From positions 16,646,312 through 16,710,311 of the forward strand of contig OZ022247.1 in NCBI GenBank assembly GCA_963978895.1: 64,000 bases of DNA. The letters run 5' to 3'. This stretch comes from Erpobdella octoculata. Lineage: Eukaryota > Annelida > Clitellata > Hirudinida > Erpobdellidae. Of this stretch, positions 45,231-57,594 are shown in pieces. The position numbers and the translations under genes are program-made. The notes beneath the pieces were generated by a model. It made no database searches, was not told the DNA's origin, and was given only the letters and a program-made list of their open reading frames with translations. How positions within the stretch are numbered: position 1 is the stretch's first letter; the number at the start of each line of letters is the position of its first letter.

Positions 45231-47288
45231 GTGTTCCGACCGGAACCGGGACTGTGCACAACAGTTTCAGCTTCCTTACAGTTTAAACCTGGCGCACAAC
45301 CCATATTTAGAAAGAAACGCCCTGTTCCTCATGCCGCTTTAGAGCAATTGGATAGCGAAATTAACCGGTTACTAAAAAAAAGAATAATCTCTCCCGTGGA
45401 TCACTCAGTGGGCAGCACCCACAGTTGCTGTCCGTAAAGCAAACGGCTCCATCCGACTTTGTGCAGACTTTTCAACCAGCTTAAATGACTCACTGATGCT
45501 CCATGGACACCCGTTACCTACCATGGATGACATTTTTACAAAACTGAATGGACGGACAGTTTTCTTCTAAATAGATTTTGCAGAAGCATACCATCAAGTA
45601 GAAGCGACGGAAGAATGTAAAGAGCTCTTAACAATCAACACTCATAAAGGTTTGTTTTGTTATAACGTCTACCATTTGGTGTGAAATCAGCACCAGTTAT
45701 TTTTCAACAAATCATACACACTATGATTACTGGGCTAGATGGCGTTGCCGCCTATTTAGATGATGTCATCGTCACGGGACGGACATTAGAGGAACACAAC
45801 ACGAACTTAGAAGCTTTATTTGACCGAATTTTAAATTATGGCTTCCGGATTAGAATTGAAAAATGCCACTTGTTAATGACAAAAAATCAAGTACTTGGGA
45901 AATGTAATTTCAGCTGCAGGCCGTCGACCCGACTCCAAAAAAATCGATGCAATAATTCATATGCCCCCAGCCAAAGATGTTGGACAGGTCCGTACTTTTC
46001 TTGGACTGATCAGCTATTACAGCTCATTTGTTCCACGCATGATAAATCTAAGAGAACCACTAGACGCCCTTTCGAAAAAAGACACTGTGTTACAGTGGTC
46101 TGAAAGCTGTCAATGGGCAATTGACGAAACTAAAAAAAAATTATTATCCGACCTTCTGTTAACCCATTACAACCCCAACCAACCAATTGTAGTTGCAGCC
46201 AATGCATCAGAATACGGCATTGGAGCAGTGATATCACACAGATATAGTGATGGAACAGATAATGCAATTGCACACGCTAATAGAGCTCTCACTCCAGCAG
46301 AAAATAAATATGGGCAAATAGAAAAAGAAGGTCTAGCACTAGTTTTCGCGGTCAGAAAGTTTCACCGTTATATTTATGGACGCAACTATCAATCAAGATA
46401 TAAACTCCTTGTACATCAATGCCGTCAAACAACATCCAGTCTCAAATAAAAAATATGTGACGCAACAAAAATAGACAATGAGTTAAATACCCTTCTCCAA
46501 TATGTCAAAACAGGAAAGTGGAACGAAAACAAAGCACTGAAAACCAGCAAACTCGAACTATTAAAAAAAGAAATAACGATGCATGAAGACTGTTTATTCT
46601 TTGGTTCTCGAATAATCATCCCTCAGGTTTTGCAAAAACGAGTACTTTAAATGCTTCACAAAGGCCACTCGGGTATTACTCGAATGAAGATAATTGCCCG
46701 AGAACACGTTTATTGGAGCGGCATTGATAAAGACATAGAAAACTGGACACGCAGCCGTTCTTCATGCCATCAAGCAGCTACATCGCCCATAAAACACACT
46801 TTATGTTCATGGCCAAAAGAAACCAAACCCTGGAGTCGAATCCACATCGATTATGCTGGACCGCTCCATGGCAAAATGTATCTCGTAGTAGTAGATGCAT
46901 TCTCAAAATGACCAGAAATAATAGAGATGGCAGACAACACCACAACCAACACGATACATGCACTCCAGCGGATCTTTGCACAATTTGGATTGCCTGAAAC
47001 AATTGTCAGTGAAAACGGCACACAATTCATCTCAACTGTTTTTCAGGAATACTGTGCAGAAAACGCGATCAAACATGTGAGATAACCACCATTTCACCCA
47101 CAATCCAATGGCCAGGCCGAACAATTTGTTGACACTTTCAAGAGAGTTTTGATTAAACTAAGAAATGACGGGACTTACGAAGAATCTCTTCAAACATTTT
47201 TATTCAGCTACAGACCAAATCTTTGCGGTTCATCGCCGAACGGTCACTCTCCAGCCTAAATTTCTTAGGCAGACAATTACGTTCGGTC
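45231..47288 (+). pseudogene. Ty3/gypsy RT-RNase H-integrase, first part
   Basis: Continues the gag-protease frame after a stop and shifts. RT: KPGAQPIFRKKRPVPHAALE, LKKRIISPVDHS, RKANGSIRLCADFSTSLND, IDFAEAYHQVEATEE, APVIFQQIIHTMITGLDGVA and AAYLDDVIVTG (YLDD). RNase H: VVAANASEYGIGAVISH and AENKYGQIEKEGLALVFAV. Integrase: LHKGHSGITRMKIIAREHVY, RIHIDYAGPLHGKMYLVVVD, ETIVSENGTQFISTVFQEYC and PPFHPQSNGQAEQFVDTFKR. At least six frameshifts or stops. It is cut by the piggyBac at the TTAA at 47289 and resumes at 51530. Confidence 0.9.
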
Positions 47289-47657
47289 TTAACCCATTAG
47301 TGCCTGAGATCTTAGATTTTTCTAATTTTTTGATATTATGTTGGTTTAGTGCTCAAAATAAGATATCTGAAATTGAAAATTAAAAATAATGCATAGTTTT
47401 TTTTTATTTTCAGTGAACGGCCCATTTTTTGGGACGCTAGGCACGGGAGGGTAGGTGTCCTTTCATTAGCTGAAAATGTACTGTAATGGCATTATTTGCT
47501 GCAAAACACAAAAGTAAACAATAGATATTTATTAATAACAAAATATTATTATATAATAAGTCAAAAATAAATAAAAATGGTTAATTTTTCAGTTAATTAC
47601 TGACTTTTACAAGCAATAATATACATAAAACATGAAAAAATAAAAGTTTCTAACTGT

Positions 47658-50600
47658 TTAATAATTGTTGCTGTCGAGATAATGATATGAAGCAAAACAC
47701 CACACATGAAGTCCTACATTACATTTGTTACATACATGTGTAACTTTTTTTCTACATTCTACGCATCGTCGTTGGGTGCCTCCTTGAGCAATAATGTGAT
47801 TTTGGCCATCGTATCGAACTTCTGGAAGCACTCGGTTATCCATATTTCTAGCACGACCAGGTGCACGACCAACAGTTATTCTATTATTTCCATACTGACC
47901 AAAATAGGATGCAGTCACAGAACGCCTAAACTGAAGCTGATCCATCGGTGATGCTTTGTATCCCTCCGTCATGCGATAAAGCAGCCAAGCATTCTGCATG
48001 GCAACATCAGCACAGTTAAAAAAAAAGGCCACCACCATTTCTTAGAACGATTGCTTATTCTATATGCTCCAATATTCTGGTCCATTCGATCCACTCCTCC
48101 CATGCCTTTGTTGTACTGAGAGATGAGATGTGGCTGTGGAATTGTGACTTTTTTTCTCAGCATGCGACCATCGCTGTGCCTGTCCGAACGGCTCGACACC
48201 GTAACAATTTGAAGCAACAGTGACAACACTGTTGTCATGCCATCTTACAACAACTACACCAGTGTTCTGGTCAAGTCGGTAATCCGATGTACCACGAGGT
48301 AATTTTTTTCATAGCCTCAGGGGCAATGAGAGGACAATTCTCAGTACAGTGGACACGCACAGTGCCAGTGCCACCAATACCCATTTCTTTCAGTTTGTTA
48401 AGAAGCCGAATGTTAGTAAAAAAATTATCGAAAAACAACTGATAATTTGCAGGTGGTAATTCTGAAATTAAATCCAATATTACCGAGCCCCCCATACCCA
48501 ATGATGAATCAGTTTTCACACGAAAAGTTGTGGGTACGTGACGACGTAATCGTGGCAAGTCTTTTTTTTCCACTTTCGCGCAATGGGAGTAGGATGAGCT
48601 TTTTGTTTTCTTGATTTTTTAGCTGGTGGAGGCACCTCTGCTTCAGATTCTGAGCTCTCGTCATTCCCTAATGTAACAAAGTTTTCAAAGGCTTTAACCG
48701 TTGCTGTTGATTCAGCTTCGAGCTGTTTTCGAGACAGGTTATCGTAGTTACCACCATCATCTTCATCACCGCTATCTCCGTCACTACAATTTGCATCAAC
48801 AGGAGGTCCAATGTAGATATTTGCTTGAACTGCCTGTTGAAGTAAATCATCATCAGATTCCAACATGGATAAAACTTCATGCAACTTAAATCGATGTTGG
48901 GATGTAGAAGCAGACCTATAATATAAATATAAATAATAATAACTATTAAAGGTAATTTATAAAATGCATAATGATAAAGTACAAGTTGAAAGTTAAAATA
49001 AGGCAATTATATCAAGAATAAAACTATATGACCTCGATAAAACAATTAGATCCAGATCCAGTCATTAAAACTTATGCACAGTTGCACAGTTTATCATTGT
49101 TTATTTGGCATACAAAAACACATTAAAGAAACACATAAAAATTGAAATAAAAGCATGCAACAAAAAAATGAATGAGTAGTGCCCAAAAGGAACATCCGAA
49201 GAGATGAATCTCGCTTGAGGATGACCAGTGCAGATGAAACATTTACGAATAATAATAATACAGGTACATACAATACAATAAATTTAGAATGGTAAAATAA
49301 CTGAAATAAATTACTAAGATGAACAAAATAACAAAATTTAACATTTAATAATATACAATATACGTTCGAATCTGAGATGATAGAATATATTATAATTTTA
49401 ATAAGTGAGATTTAAGACGAGATTTAAATAATGAAAAGGACTCAGAGGACTGTATTGAAATAAGGATGACTGAATATGTACGCGGACCTAAACATTTAAT
49501 AGAAAAGGTTTTTAGTCTTGTGTTTGCAAATTCTGGACGGAAAAGATTAGATGATCGCAAAAAATGGGTATGAATATCGGACGACTTCAAGAAGAAATCA
49601 TGAAAGGATTGAGGTAGAGTAGAATTAGAATATTTATACATAAAAGAACCAATTTGAAACAGATTGACTTGATAAATGTTTAAAAGCTTATTTTCAGTAA
49701 ATTTTGACTTACAAGAAGAAAGAGGATGTAAAAAAAAAATAATACGGATGAGTCGTTTGAGCAAAATGTGTAAAGAAAGAAGACGAGTTGGGTAATTAGA
49801 AGCCCAAACAATATTGCAGTAAGAAATATAGGGAAAGACAAATGCATAATACAACATAATACAAGTTTTTGTGTCTATAAAACGACGTAATCTATACATA
49901 ATTCCAATATACTTAGAAACTTTAGATTTAACATGCTTAATGTGATCAGTCCATGTTAAATGTTGATCAAGAAACACACCTAAAAATCTATATGAGGTGA
50001 CACGGGTAATAGAAACACCAGAAATGCTGAGACATGACTTTGTAATAATAGATTTACTCTTTGGATGAAATATGATATAGTTGGTTTTTTTTACATTTAA
50101 AGAAAGCTTATTGGCACAAAACCAATCATAAATACATATGAGACCATTATTAACGCTGTCAAATAAAATGTTCAAATTGTCACCAGAAGCAAACAGACTA
50201 GTGTCATCAGCAAATAAAGAAAAACTGAACAGGTTAGAAATTAAAGGTAAGTCATTGATATATATAATAAATAGGAGTGGACCCAATATAGAGCCCTGTG
50301 GTACGCCACAGTTGATGGGTAAAGATTGTGATAACACATTGTTGTAGCAGACATATTGTGATCGGTTCTTCATGTAATCCCGAAACCAGTCAAGAGGAAC
50401 TCCCCGGACTCCATAGTACTCAAGCTTCTTCAATAATATTTCATGATTTACAGTGTCAAATGCTTTTGCAAGGTCTAGGAATAGGCCAATGCCAAAGTTT
50501 CCTTGATCTAGAGCTTCAGCGATTTTGGATTGAAGAACAACTAGTGGCATGTATGTGGAGTGGTTTTTTCTAAATCCATATTGGTATGGTGAAAGGAGAG

Positions 50601-51315
50601 AAAACTTTAATAGGTAACTGTATAATCTTGTGTACATAACTTTTTCAAAGAATTTGGAAAAATAAGATAATATTGAAATGGGCCGATAATTTGTTACATT
50701 ATTTTTTTCACCGGATTTATGAAGTGGAACAACTTTAGCAATTTTCAATTGGTCAGGAAATATTCCAAATGTTAGGGAACTATTGATCAGAGATGTTAGA
50801 GGAGAGACAATTAGTTGGATAGATTGACTTGCTATTAGAGGATCAATACCATCTGGACCACAACTTCTAGATGTTTTTAAACTTTTTGCAATTTTGAGGA
50901 TTTCAGTTGATGTTACTGGTGTGACATTCATGGAATCGACCACTTGGTTCTTGAGGAAGTCAGTGAAATAAGAACCCTGAGAGTGAATTTGTTTTGCAAG
51001 GCTTGACCCAATGTTTGAGAAATACCTGTTAAACATATCAGCAATCAGAGAAGGTGAACTTATTTCGGATCCATCATTTGTGAGAAAATTTTCCTGATAT
51101 TATACGTCTCTTGAGCAAATTACACCCCCCCTCTCGTGCCTAGCGTCCCAAAAATGGGACGCTAGTAAATAGTGAAATTTGCTAAAACCGTACATTTAGA
51201 AAAAAAACAAAAAATACCGATTTCTTCTTTAGATAGAAATAAACAAAATTACATAATCATATTTAAAAAAAATAATAATATTAATTTAGCAATCTTACCT
51301 TGAATGAGAGTCCAT
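47658..51315 (-). pseudogene. piggyBac transposase
   Basis: Exon 1 is the short MDSHS at 51315-51299 (donor GTAAGA). Exon 2 starts at 48915 after ATATAG and restores the frame as R|SASTSQHRFKLHEVLSMLES, followed by an acidic region. The DDE core is partly deleted: after VPTTFRVKTDS the sequence jumps to SELPPANYQLFFDNFFTNIR (second Asp), and then MGIGGTGTVR, QYNKGMGGVDRMDQNIGAYR (third Asp) and SKKWWWPFF. The first Asp region is missing. The C-terminal cysteine-rich finger is intact: RRCVECRKKVTHVCNKCNVG, LHVWCF. Frameshifts occur near 48540, 48260 and 48000. Confidence 0.85.
49390..51036 (-). CDS. LINE reverse transcriptase, CR1/Jockey-like, intact frame
   Basis: A single open frame of 548 codons on the minus strand, inside the piggyBac intron. 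Motifs in order: RSCGPDGIDPLI, KIAKVVPLHKSGEKNNVTNY, RPISILSYFSKFFEKVMYTR, FLDLAKAFDTVNHEILLKKL (motif A), CGVPQGSILGPLLFIIYIND (motif B), LFADDTSLFASGDNLN (motif C), LGVFLDQHLTWTDHIKHVKS and the thumb with ISYCNIVWASNYPTRL. It would supply reverse transcriptase for LINE retrotransposition, but no endonuclease domain precedes it because the element is 5' truncated near 51110. It is the only undamaged TE frame in the window, so it is probably one of the youngest insertions. Confidence 0.88.
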   Translation of the reverse strand: MFNRYFSNIGSSLAKQIHSQGSYFTDFLKNQVVDSMNVTPVTSTEILKIAKSLKTSRSCGPDGIDPLIASQSIQLIVSPLTSLINSSLTFGIFPDQLKIAKVVPLHKSGEKNNVTNYRPISILSYFSKFFEKVMYTRLYSYLLKFSLLSPYQYGFRKNHSTYMPLVVLQSKIAEALDQGNFGIGLFLDLAKAFDTVNHEILLKKLEYYGVRGVPLDWFRDYMKNRSQYVCYNNVLSQSLPINCGVPQGSILGPLLFIIYINDLPLISNLFSFSLFADDTSLFASGDNLNILFDSVNNGLICIYDWFCANKLSLNVKKTNYIIFHPKSKSIITKSCLSISGVSITRVTSYRFLGVFLDQHLTWTDHIKHVKSKVSKYIGIMYRLRRFIDTKTCIMLYYAFVFPYISYCNIVWASNYPTRLLSLHILLKRLIRIIFFLHPLSSCKSKFTENKLLNIYQVNLFQIGSFMYKYSNSTLPQSFHDFFLKSSDIHTHFLRSSNLFRPEFANTRLKTFSIKCLGPRTYSVILISIQSSESFSLFKSRLKSHLLKL

Positions 51316-51529
51316 TTCGAAAAAGCAAATTTTACGGAACACGCGAAAACAACAGCAAATAAATTTCCAAAAGACTATTTTTAGACCTCAAAAACCGTAG
51401 ATATATTTACACATAAGCCAACTATATAAAATTATTAACTTTTTTTATTTATTATGACCACTATTTTAAAAGTTACACTTATTTAAAGAGATGTACCACT
51501 TTTTGGGACGCTAGGCACTAATGGGTTAA

Positions 51530-52165
51530 GCAAATTACATCCGAAAAACATCAAACATTCAACAGCTCGATCAAATGACATGGAGAAACAGTTCAACCGT
51601 CATCATGGGGCACGACCTCGACAGTTCCAAAACGGTGAATTGGTGTTCGTTCGCGAGTATCGACTGGGACCTGTCACGTGGATACCAGGACAGATTGTTC
51701 GTAGAAGAGGAAGAGTTCTGTACGATACATTCGTAAAAGGAATGGTCTGGAAGCGCCACGTCAACCAATTACGCCCACGTCAAGAATCGAAATTTACGAC
51801 AACACTACTCGAAACATTTGACTTACGTTATCAGAATACAAGACAAGGAGAAAATGCCAAAACAACTGTCAAACGTCAAATGGTGGAAAAGAACATTAAC
51901 ACAAAAAGAGGCATTCTGAAAGGTCAGGATTCAGACCGTTTAAAAAAAAATCTGTTCATTTTCAACTAGACACCGAACACCAGCCAGAACAACCTACACA
52001 AGACTTTGTAGCAAAGCCATTCCCTTCTACTGAAAACTCCGAATCAGTAATACCACGTTCACCGTCATCATTACAACTGAGGCGTTCTGATAGACAACGA
52101 CACGCTCCATCTCGACTTGTAATAAATCACCAAAGCAAGTCATACACCAGCGGTGTCTAGCTTAG
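51530..52165 (+). pseudogene. Ty3/gypsy integrase C-terminal part
   Basis: Resumes the gypsy pol after the piggyBac. It reads MEKQFNRHHGARPRQFQNGE, LVFVREYRLGPVTWIPGQIV, RRRGRVLYDTFVKGMVWKRH and VNQLRPRQES, the C-terminal domain of gypsy integrases. A later frame ends SSLQLRRSDRQRHAPSRLV. A purine tract AGGAGGGAGG at 52165-52174 is where a 3' LTR would begin, but AT-rich sequence follows and no LTR is recognised. Confidence 0.85.
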
Positions 52166-52174
52166 GAGGGAGGT

Positions 52175-52390
52175 TTTATATATATATATTAATATCGATG
52201 AATTATTTCCTTAAAAGAGATCTCACGGTTACTACAGATGTTAATGAGATCATGCTTAACTTTTCTAGTTATTTTCAGCTTATATTTTTTGTTATTCAAG
52301 ACTCAGCACGGGCAAGCCCTTCGCCGAAAAATGAAATACATTACATAAAGACAAAACAAACATAAACAATCTAAATTTTACCTATTCTAA
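52175..52390. other. AT-rich spacer
   Basis: Lies between the gypsy end and the 3' end of a minus-strand LINE. It includes a short (TA) run and CAGCACGGGCAAGCCCTTCG, which may be the LINE tail boundary. Nothing else is seen. Confidence 0.3.
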
Positions 52391-52412
52391 GTTCTGAGCA
52401 AAACTGAAAACA

Positions 52413-55400
52413 TCAGCAGTTAAAAACCAAATCGCCATAATAATTATCTATCATAGATTTAAACATAGAAATGTTTGTCGCTTCTAGAACTTCTCCCGGC
52501 AGACTGTTCCAGTCAGCCACGACTTTATTACTGAAGAAGAACTTTCTGCAGTCTTTATGTGATAACGTAGTGGTCAACTTGAAGTCGTGTTCCCTCGTTC
52601 TTACTTCTCTACAGACTTTCACAGCAGTGCAATGCTTCTCCCGCAATCGACCAGACATCATATCATAGAGTAAGATTCGGTCTGCCCGTCCCCTTCTATA
52701 CACCAACGAATGCAGTTTCAGTTTCTTTAGTCTTTCTATGTAGCTCAGACCTTTACATGCCAGGACCAGTCTTGTTGCCCTTCTTTGGACTTTCTCTATT
52801 GCTTTTATTAAGCCTTGCCTATATGGATTCCAGACTGGGGTAGCATATTCCAACTGAGATCTAACCAGAGATTTATAAAGGCACACAAATGCCCTCTCGG
52901 ATAAATATTTGAAATTTCTTGCAATTACTCCCAGCAAGCTGTTGGCTTTATTTACTTTTTTTTTCAATGTGCTCCTTGAACTGCAGTCCCGCATCAATCA
53001 CAACGCCAAGATCTGAGACACTATTTGTTATAGGTATTTCATGGCTCACTCCTGCTATATCCAACAGTATGTAGGCTACCTCTTGTTTTTTTCTCTCCAC
53101 TCTCAATAGACAACATTTATTCAAGTTAACACTCATTCTCCATCTACAAAACCATTCCATTGCTTTGTTAATGTTTGCTTGCCGTTTGGAAACATCGTCA
53201 GTGCCTTCAATAACCCGGTAAAGCTTTGCGTCATCAGCGAATAGAAAAAAGTCCTCACATGCCATCTGTATATCATTAATATAGACAATAAACAGTAAAG
53301 GCCCCAAAACACTTCCCTGAGAAACCCCGCTGGAAACCGGCAGTAGCATTGAAGTATCATCGTTTAGTTTGACTTTAAAGGTTCTTCCTTTTAGATAGTT
53401 TTCGATCCATCTAAGCAGTTTTTTATGAACCCCATATTGCTCCAATTTATATAAAAGCTTGCTGTGTGAGATTTTATCGAAAGTGTATTTCCAGATCTGT
53501 GTATAAGACATCAACAACCTTATTTAAATCAATAGCCTCTGTCAGTTTATCCAGAAACTTCAAGAGCTGCAAAGTCGTAGATCTTGCATGGAGAAAACCA
53601 TACTGACAACGAGTAAATAAATTGTTCTGCAAGAAGTAACTCATGATGTGGTCTTTAACAATCGACTCCAGGATTTTGCAACAGACAGAAGTCAAGGTAA
53701 TTCGTCTATAATTCTCTACTTTACTTTTGCTACTCTTTTTATATATGGGGACCACGTCGCCTGTTCTCCAATCGTTGACCACTTTTCCAAACTCTATGAA
53801 CTTTTCGAACATGTAGCTTAGATATTCGAAAATTGATTCTCTGGTTTCCCACAAAACTCTCGGATGAATCCCATCCGGACCGGCCGATTTGCTTTTGTTT
53901 AATTCTTTCAGCTTTTTGTACACAGCACAGGCATCTATTTTCAGTTCCTGCATGCCACCTACAGGTACACCTGGACAACAAAACCCTTCTCCACAAAAAT
54001 CTCCATCTGTAACATATACTGAAGAAAAATATTTTGCAAAAGCATTTGCTTTATCAATGTTTTCATCTCCACTGTCGGTGTCCAAAACTCCAACTTTATC
54101 TCGAGTTCTAGTTTTTTCCTCACATAGTTCCAGAATTATTTCGGGTTATCACTGTAACTTTCTGCAATTCTGTCTTGAGTCTCAATGTTCAACTGTTTTG
54201 TGTCATTCTTTACTTTATCTCTAATTTTCCTAAACAACAAAAGTTTTTCAATTTCTCCATATTTATATATCTGCTTCCATAGGTGATATTTCAGTCGAAT
54301 AAGCTTCAACAATTCAGATGACATACGAAAACTTCGTTTATTCCTAGCACCTTTCGTAGGAACAAACATCGCAGTAAGATCATTCAATGTGTTGCAAAAA
54401 AACGTCCACTCTGATTCCAAAGAAAAGTTACCCTTCACCCTTGCAGACATAATACCGGCCAGAGATTCGTTCAATCCTTGAAAATCACCAAGATCGTAAC
54501 ATAACCTGCGCCTTGCTCCACAAGTTAACATTTCTAAATCATTACTAAACCCGATAACTGAATGATCACTGCCACCCAGAGGTGAAAAATATTCAATATT
54601 TGCTATGTTCTCTTTAGAAGTTAAAATCAAATCCAAGATATGAGGTGTTTGTCCTTCTCTTGTTTTTGTAGGTTCTGATTAGAGATGGGAATCGAACCCT
54701 AATTTAAGAGTTCGGGTTCGGTTCGGTTTGGTAGTGGCTATAGTTCGGGTTCGGTTCGCTAGTGGTTACAGTTCGGGTTCGGTTCGGCTCGGTAGTGCTT
54801 ACAGTTCGAGTTCGGTTCGGTTCGCTAGTTGTTAAAGTTCGGGTTCAGTTCGGGATAGCTATGGCTCGAGCTATATTCGATAATTGCATTAAAAAATAGT
54901 CAACGTTCATTAATTCATGACTTTAAAAAAAATTAAGGTTCCATATTTTATTTCATAAAAAATTTACATTTTTAATGTTTCTGTACTCATTCGAGCTCTT
55001 CGCTCACTCATAGTCATGTTGCTGACATATGTTGCATTATAAACCGTTTAATAATAAAAATAATAATAAGCGTGCCTTTCCTTCTGTAACAAACGTTTCC
55101 AGCTCTTGTTTGCTCCATTTAGAACCGTTTGCTAACTTATTAGTATTTGCCATATTATTTAAGTTATTCTATATAATAAATACAACAAACAACAAATTAG
55201 GTAATTCAAGCAACACGACCGCACGGTGTAATAAGCTACGCGAGAAAGAAAGTAAACATAACAACAATAACAATAACAGCGATGTTAAATACAGAAAACA
55301 AAATAGCGATTTTTATTTCAAGAATATTTCATAGTCATAATTTAAATTTAAAAAAATAGGTTTGATGAATTTAGCATGGGTTCGTTCGGGTTCGGTTCGT

Positions 55401-56112
55401 TCCGAGCGAAACAGAGTTCGGGTTCGGTTCGGTTCGGTCAACAACTAAGTTCGGGTTCGGTTCGGTTTGGTAAAAGTAGGGTTCGAGTTCGGTGTGTTCG
55501 GTTCGGGTTATGTTCGATTCCCATCTCTAGTTCTGATATATGTTGAATCCAAAATCTATCATCAATAAACTTTAGAAATATGTTTTCAATTTTTTCTTTT
55601 GATCCCAAGCACATTCTTAACTTCCAATTGATATTAGGAAAATTGAAATCTCCCAAAACTAGATGATTACCTTTTAGTACAGCAGACTCTTTCAATAAAC
55701 AAACAAACTTATTATCAATATCATCAGAGCCGTTTGGGCTTCTATAAACCGACAGAATGTTAAAAGCTTTACTTTCAATAATAAATTGTGCACACAACTT
55801 CTCTTCAAAAGGTGAAGTCATGCACACCTCCACAACTGCAAGATTATCTCTGAAGAACATCATTATACCTCTGTGGCTTACTTTAAAAAAACCTGAAGTT
55901 AGCACCTGACAACCATCCAAACCAAATTCAGACAACTGTTGAGAGACTTTAAAATTTTTTGGATTAATTTCTGTTATGATTACTATATCTGGACTAGAAC
56001 TAACAGACTCCAAGAATACCTGTAGCTCCATAAACTTATTACAAAGACAATCTGCATTGGTGTAACAAACATAAATGCAGCTTCTTCTAACTTTATGGGT
56101 TGAACTGCTCAT
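52413..56112 (-). pseudogene. CR1-type LINE, ORF2 (endonuclease-RT)
   Basis: The most complete LINE in the window. From right to left: APE endonuclease (CYTNADCLCNKFMELQVFLE, DIVIITEINPKN, LVLGDFNFPNINWK), continued left of the hAT at 54680-55529 by HILDLILTSKENIANIEYFS and LGGSDHSVIGF (catalytic SDH). RT: LNKSKSAGPDGIHPRVLWET, GDVVPIYKKSSKSKVENYRR, LYTDLE with motif A disturbed, GVSQGSVLGPLLFIVYINDI and FLFADDAKLYRVIEG. The end reads LVRSQLEYATPVWNPYRQGL and FFFSNKVVADWNSLPGEVLE. Five frame breaks make it inactive. Confidence 0.9.
54680..55529 (-). mobile_element. hAT element inside the CR1 LINE
   Basis: An 850-bp element with ends TAGAGATGGGAATCGAACCC and its inverse ATTCCCATCTCTA, flanked by a perfect 8-bp duplication GTTCTGAT at 54672-54679 and 55530-55537. 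Subterminal regions consist of TTCGGGTTCGGTTCGG oligomers. On the minus strand near 55150 a short frame NKLANGSKWSKQELETFVTE may be the start of a transposase exon. It splits the LINE endonuclease. Confidence 0.9.
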
Positions 56113-56188
56113 TTTTATAAATTTTTCTTCCTGAAAGTTAGAACACTAAAACTTTCAGGTCTCCCTCTTATTCTGAATACCCAATTTT

Positions 56189-57594
56189 TTACATCATCTC
56201 TAAGGCCAACTTCATTTTTTTATTCTCCAATAACGTTTTACACTCTACTCTGTCCTCTTTTGCAAGATCCTGATTTAAAATTATCATTTTGAAATCTTCA
56301 CTTTTCCTCAGTCTATAATCAATGCAAAAACGCCATAATCCATTATTAGTCTTTACTAAAACTACAGGCGAACACCAGGGGCTGCAAGATGGTTCGATAA
56401 CTCCTTGTTTGTACATCTGCTCTAGCATTTCTTTGGCTTCTCGTTTAGCCAAAGGAAGGCGATGTGGAATTTGATGAATTGGTTGAGTCTTCCCAGTATT
56501 TATTCGGAGCTGAACAACATATGTTTTTCCGCTATCAAGATCATTCCCTGACACGACATCACTAAACTCTTCCAACAAAAACTCTGCTTTGACAAATTCT
56601 TCTGCTGAGAGACATTGCTTTGCATTTTTCAATAATGGTTGTAACTGTGGGTGTTTTGAAATGATGGCCTTATGTTCTTTTACTTTCTCGGAATTTTTCT
56701 TTAGATCATTCTGCTGTGTTTTTGTATCGAGAAGCTCATTCTTTATTTTATTACATTGAACTCGACCATCTTTAAGTGAAGGTATTTCTCTGTTGTCTAC
56801 TGGTTGGCAGTAGTCATCATATATCAATGGAAACTCACAGTCATTCTTTTTTAATGTTCCTTTGTTAAGATCCAGTATGAAGCCATTTTTTCAAAAAATC
56901 AAGCTCTATAAAGCATTCATTTTCTATCTCAGCTACAATAAAGTCGTTGTCAAAAACTCTGTTTCCAAGTTGAAGTGGCAAAACGATTTCCCCAATAACA
57001 TTAACGGGTTCTCCGGTAGCAGTTTTTATCTGAATATTTGCATCTTTTCGTATTTGTTCGGAAACATCTACGGCTATTGTGTTTTTTATAATGGAACGAG
57101 ATGTACCAGTATCAATAATGAATTTGCATAATTTATGTCCCAGTTTTCCAAAAACGCATAAATTGATGTTTATTGCAAGAGTAAACACTGACAAAGGAAC
57201 TTTTAGCACAGCAGCAACATGGAGGTTATTTCTTCTGGACAGCTTTAAACTTTTGTCATGAATTTTGGAGCTTTACTAATCCACGCTGTCGATTTCCGCC
57301 CCTCGAGATCTACTGCTTCCAGTTTAACGGACGTAAAGACGTTGAAGCTTCAGCATTGTTAGCCCTCTTTCCATATTCTCCAAAATGTGCTTGACAGTTT
57401 CTCTGGAGATGTCCTTTCTGGCTGCAATTCCAGCAGCAAAAGTTGTCCACATCTCTTGTATTTGTTTTTCCACCACCAGAAGCCATTCGAATTTCATCAT
57501 CTTCCATTTTCAGGCTTCTAACTGACTGAGCACTATTGGGTGCGTGGCCTGCGGCTTCATAAGAAAGTGCGAATACCGGTGCTTCCCCAGCCAC
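56189..57594 (-). pseudogene. Ty3/gypsy gag-protease-RT fragment
   Basis: Minus strand. A perfect CCHC zinc knuckle, CWNCSQKGHLQRNC, is at 57430-57390. A protease with an intact active site, KFIIDTGTSRSIIKN, follows, and then LKVPLSVF-type linker and an RT N-terminal part: VQLRINTGKTQPIHQIPHRL, MYKQGVIEPSCSPWCSPVVL and LWRFCIDYR. RT motifs beyond this are missing; the 3' side stops near 56150. Two frames are separated near 56840. A different lineage from the gypsy at 44360, given the knuckle and DTG sequence. Confidence 0.88.

Larger units (their letters stand above)
47293..51525 (-). mobile_element. piggyBac element inside the gypsy integrase
   Basis: Ends CCCATTAGTGCCT and inverse AGGCACTAATGGG, flanked by the piggyBac target TTAA at 47289-47292 and 51526-51529. 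A second inverted motif, TTGGGACGCTAGGCACG and its complement, lies subterminally at 47434-47450 and 51137-51155. The element holds a transposase gene and, in that gene's first intron, a LINE. It splits the gypsy integrase reading. Confidence 0.93.
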
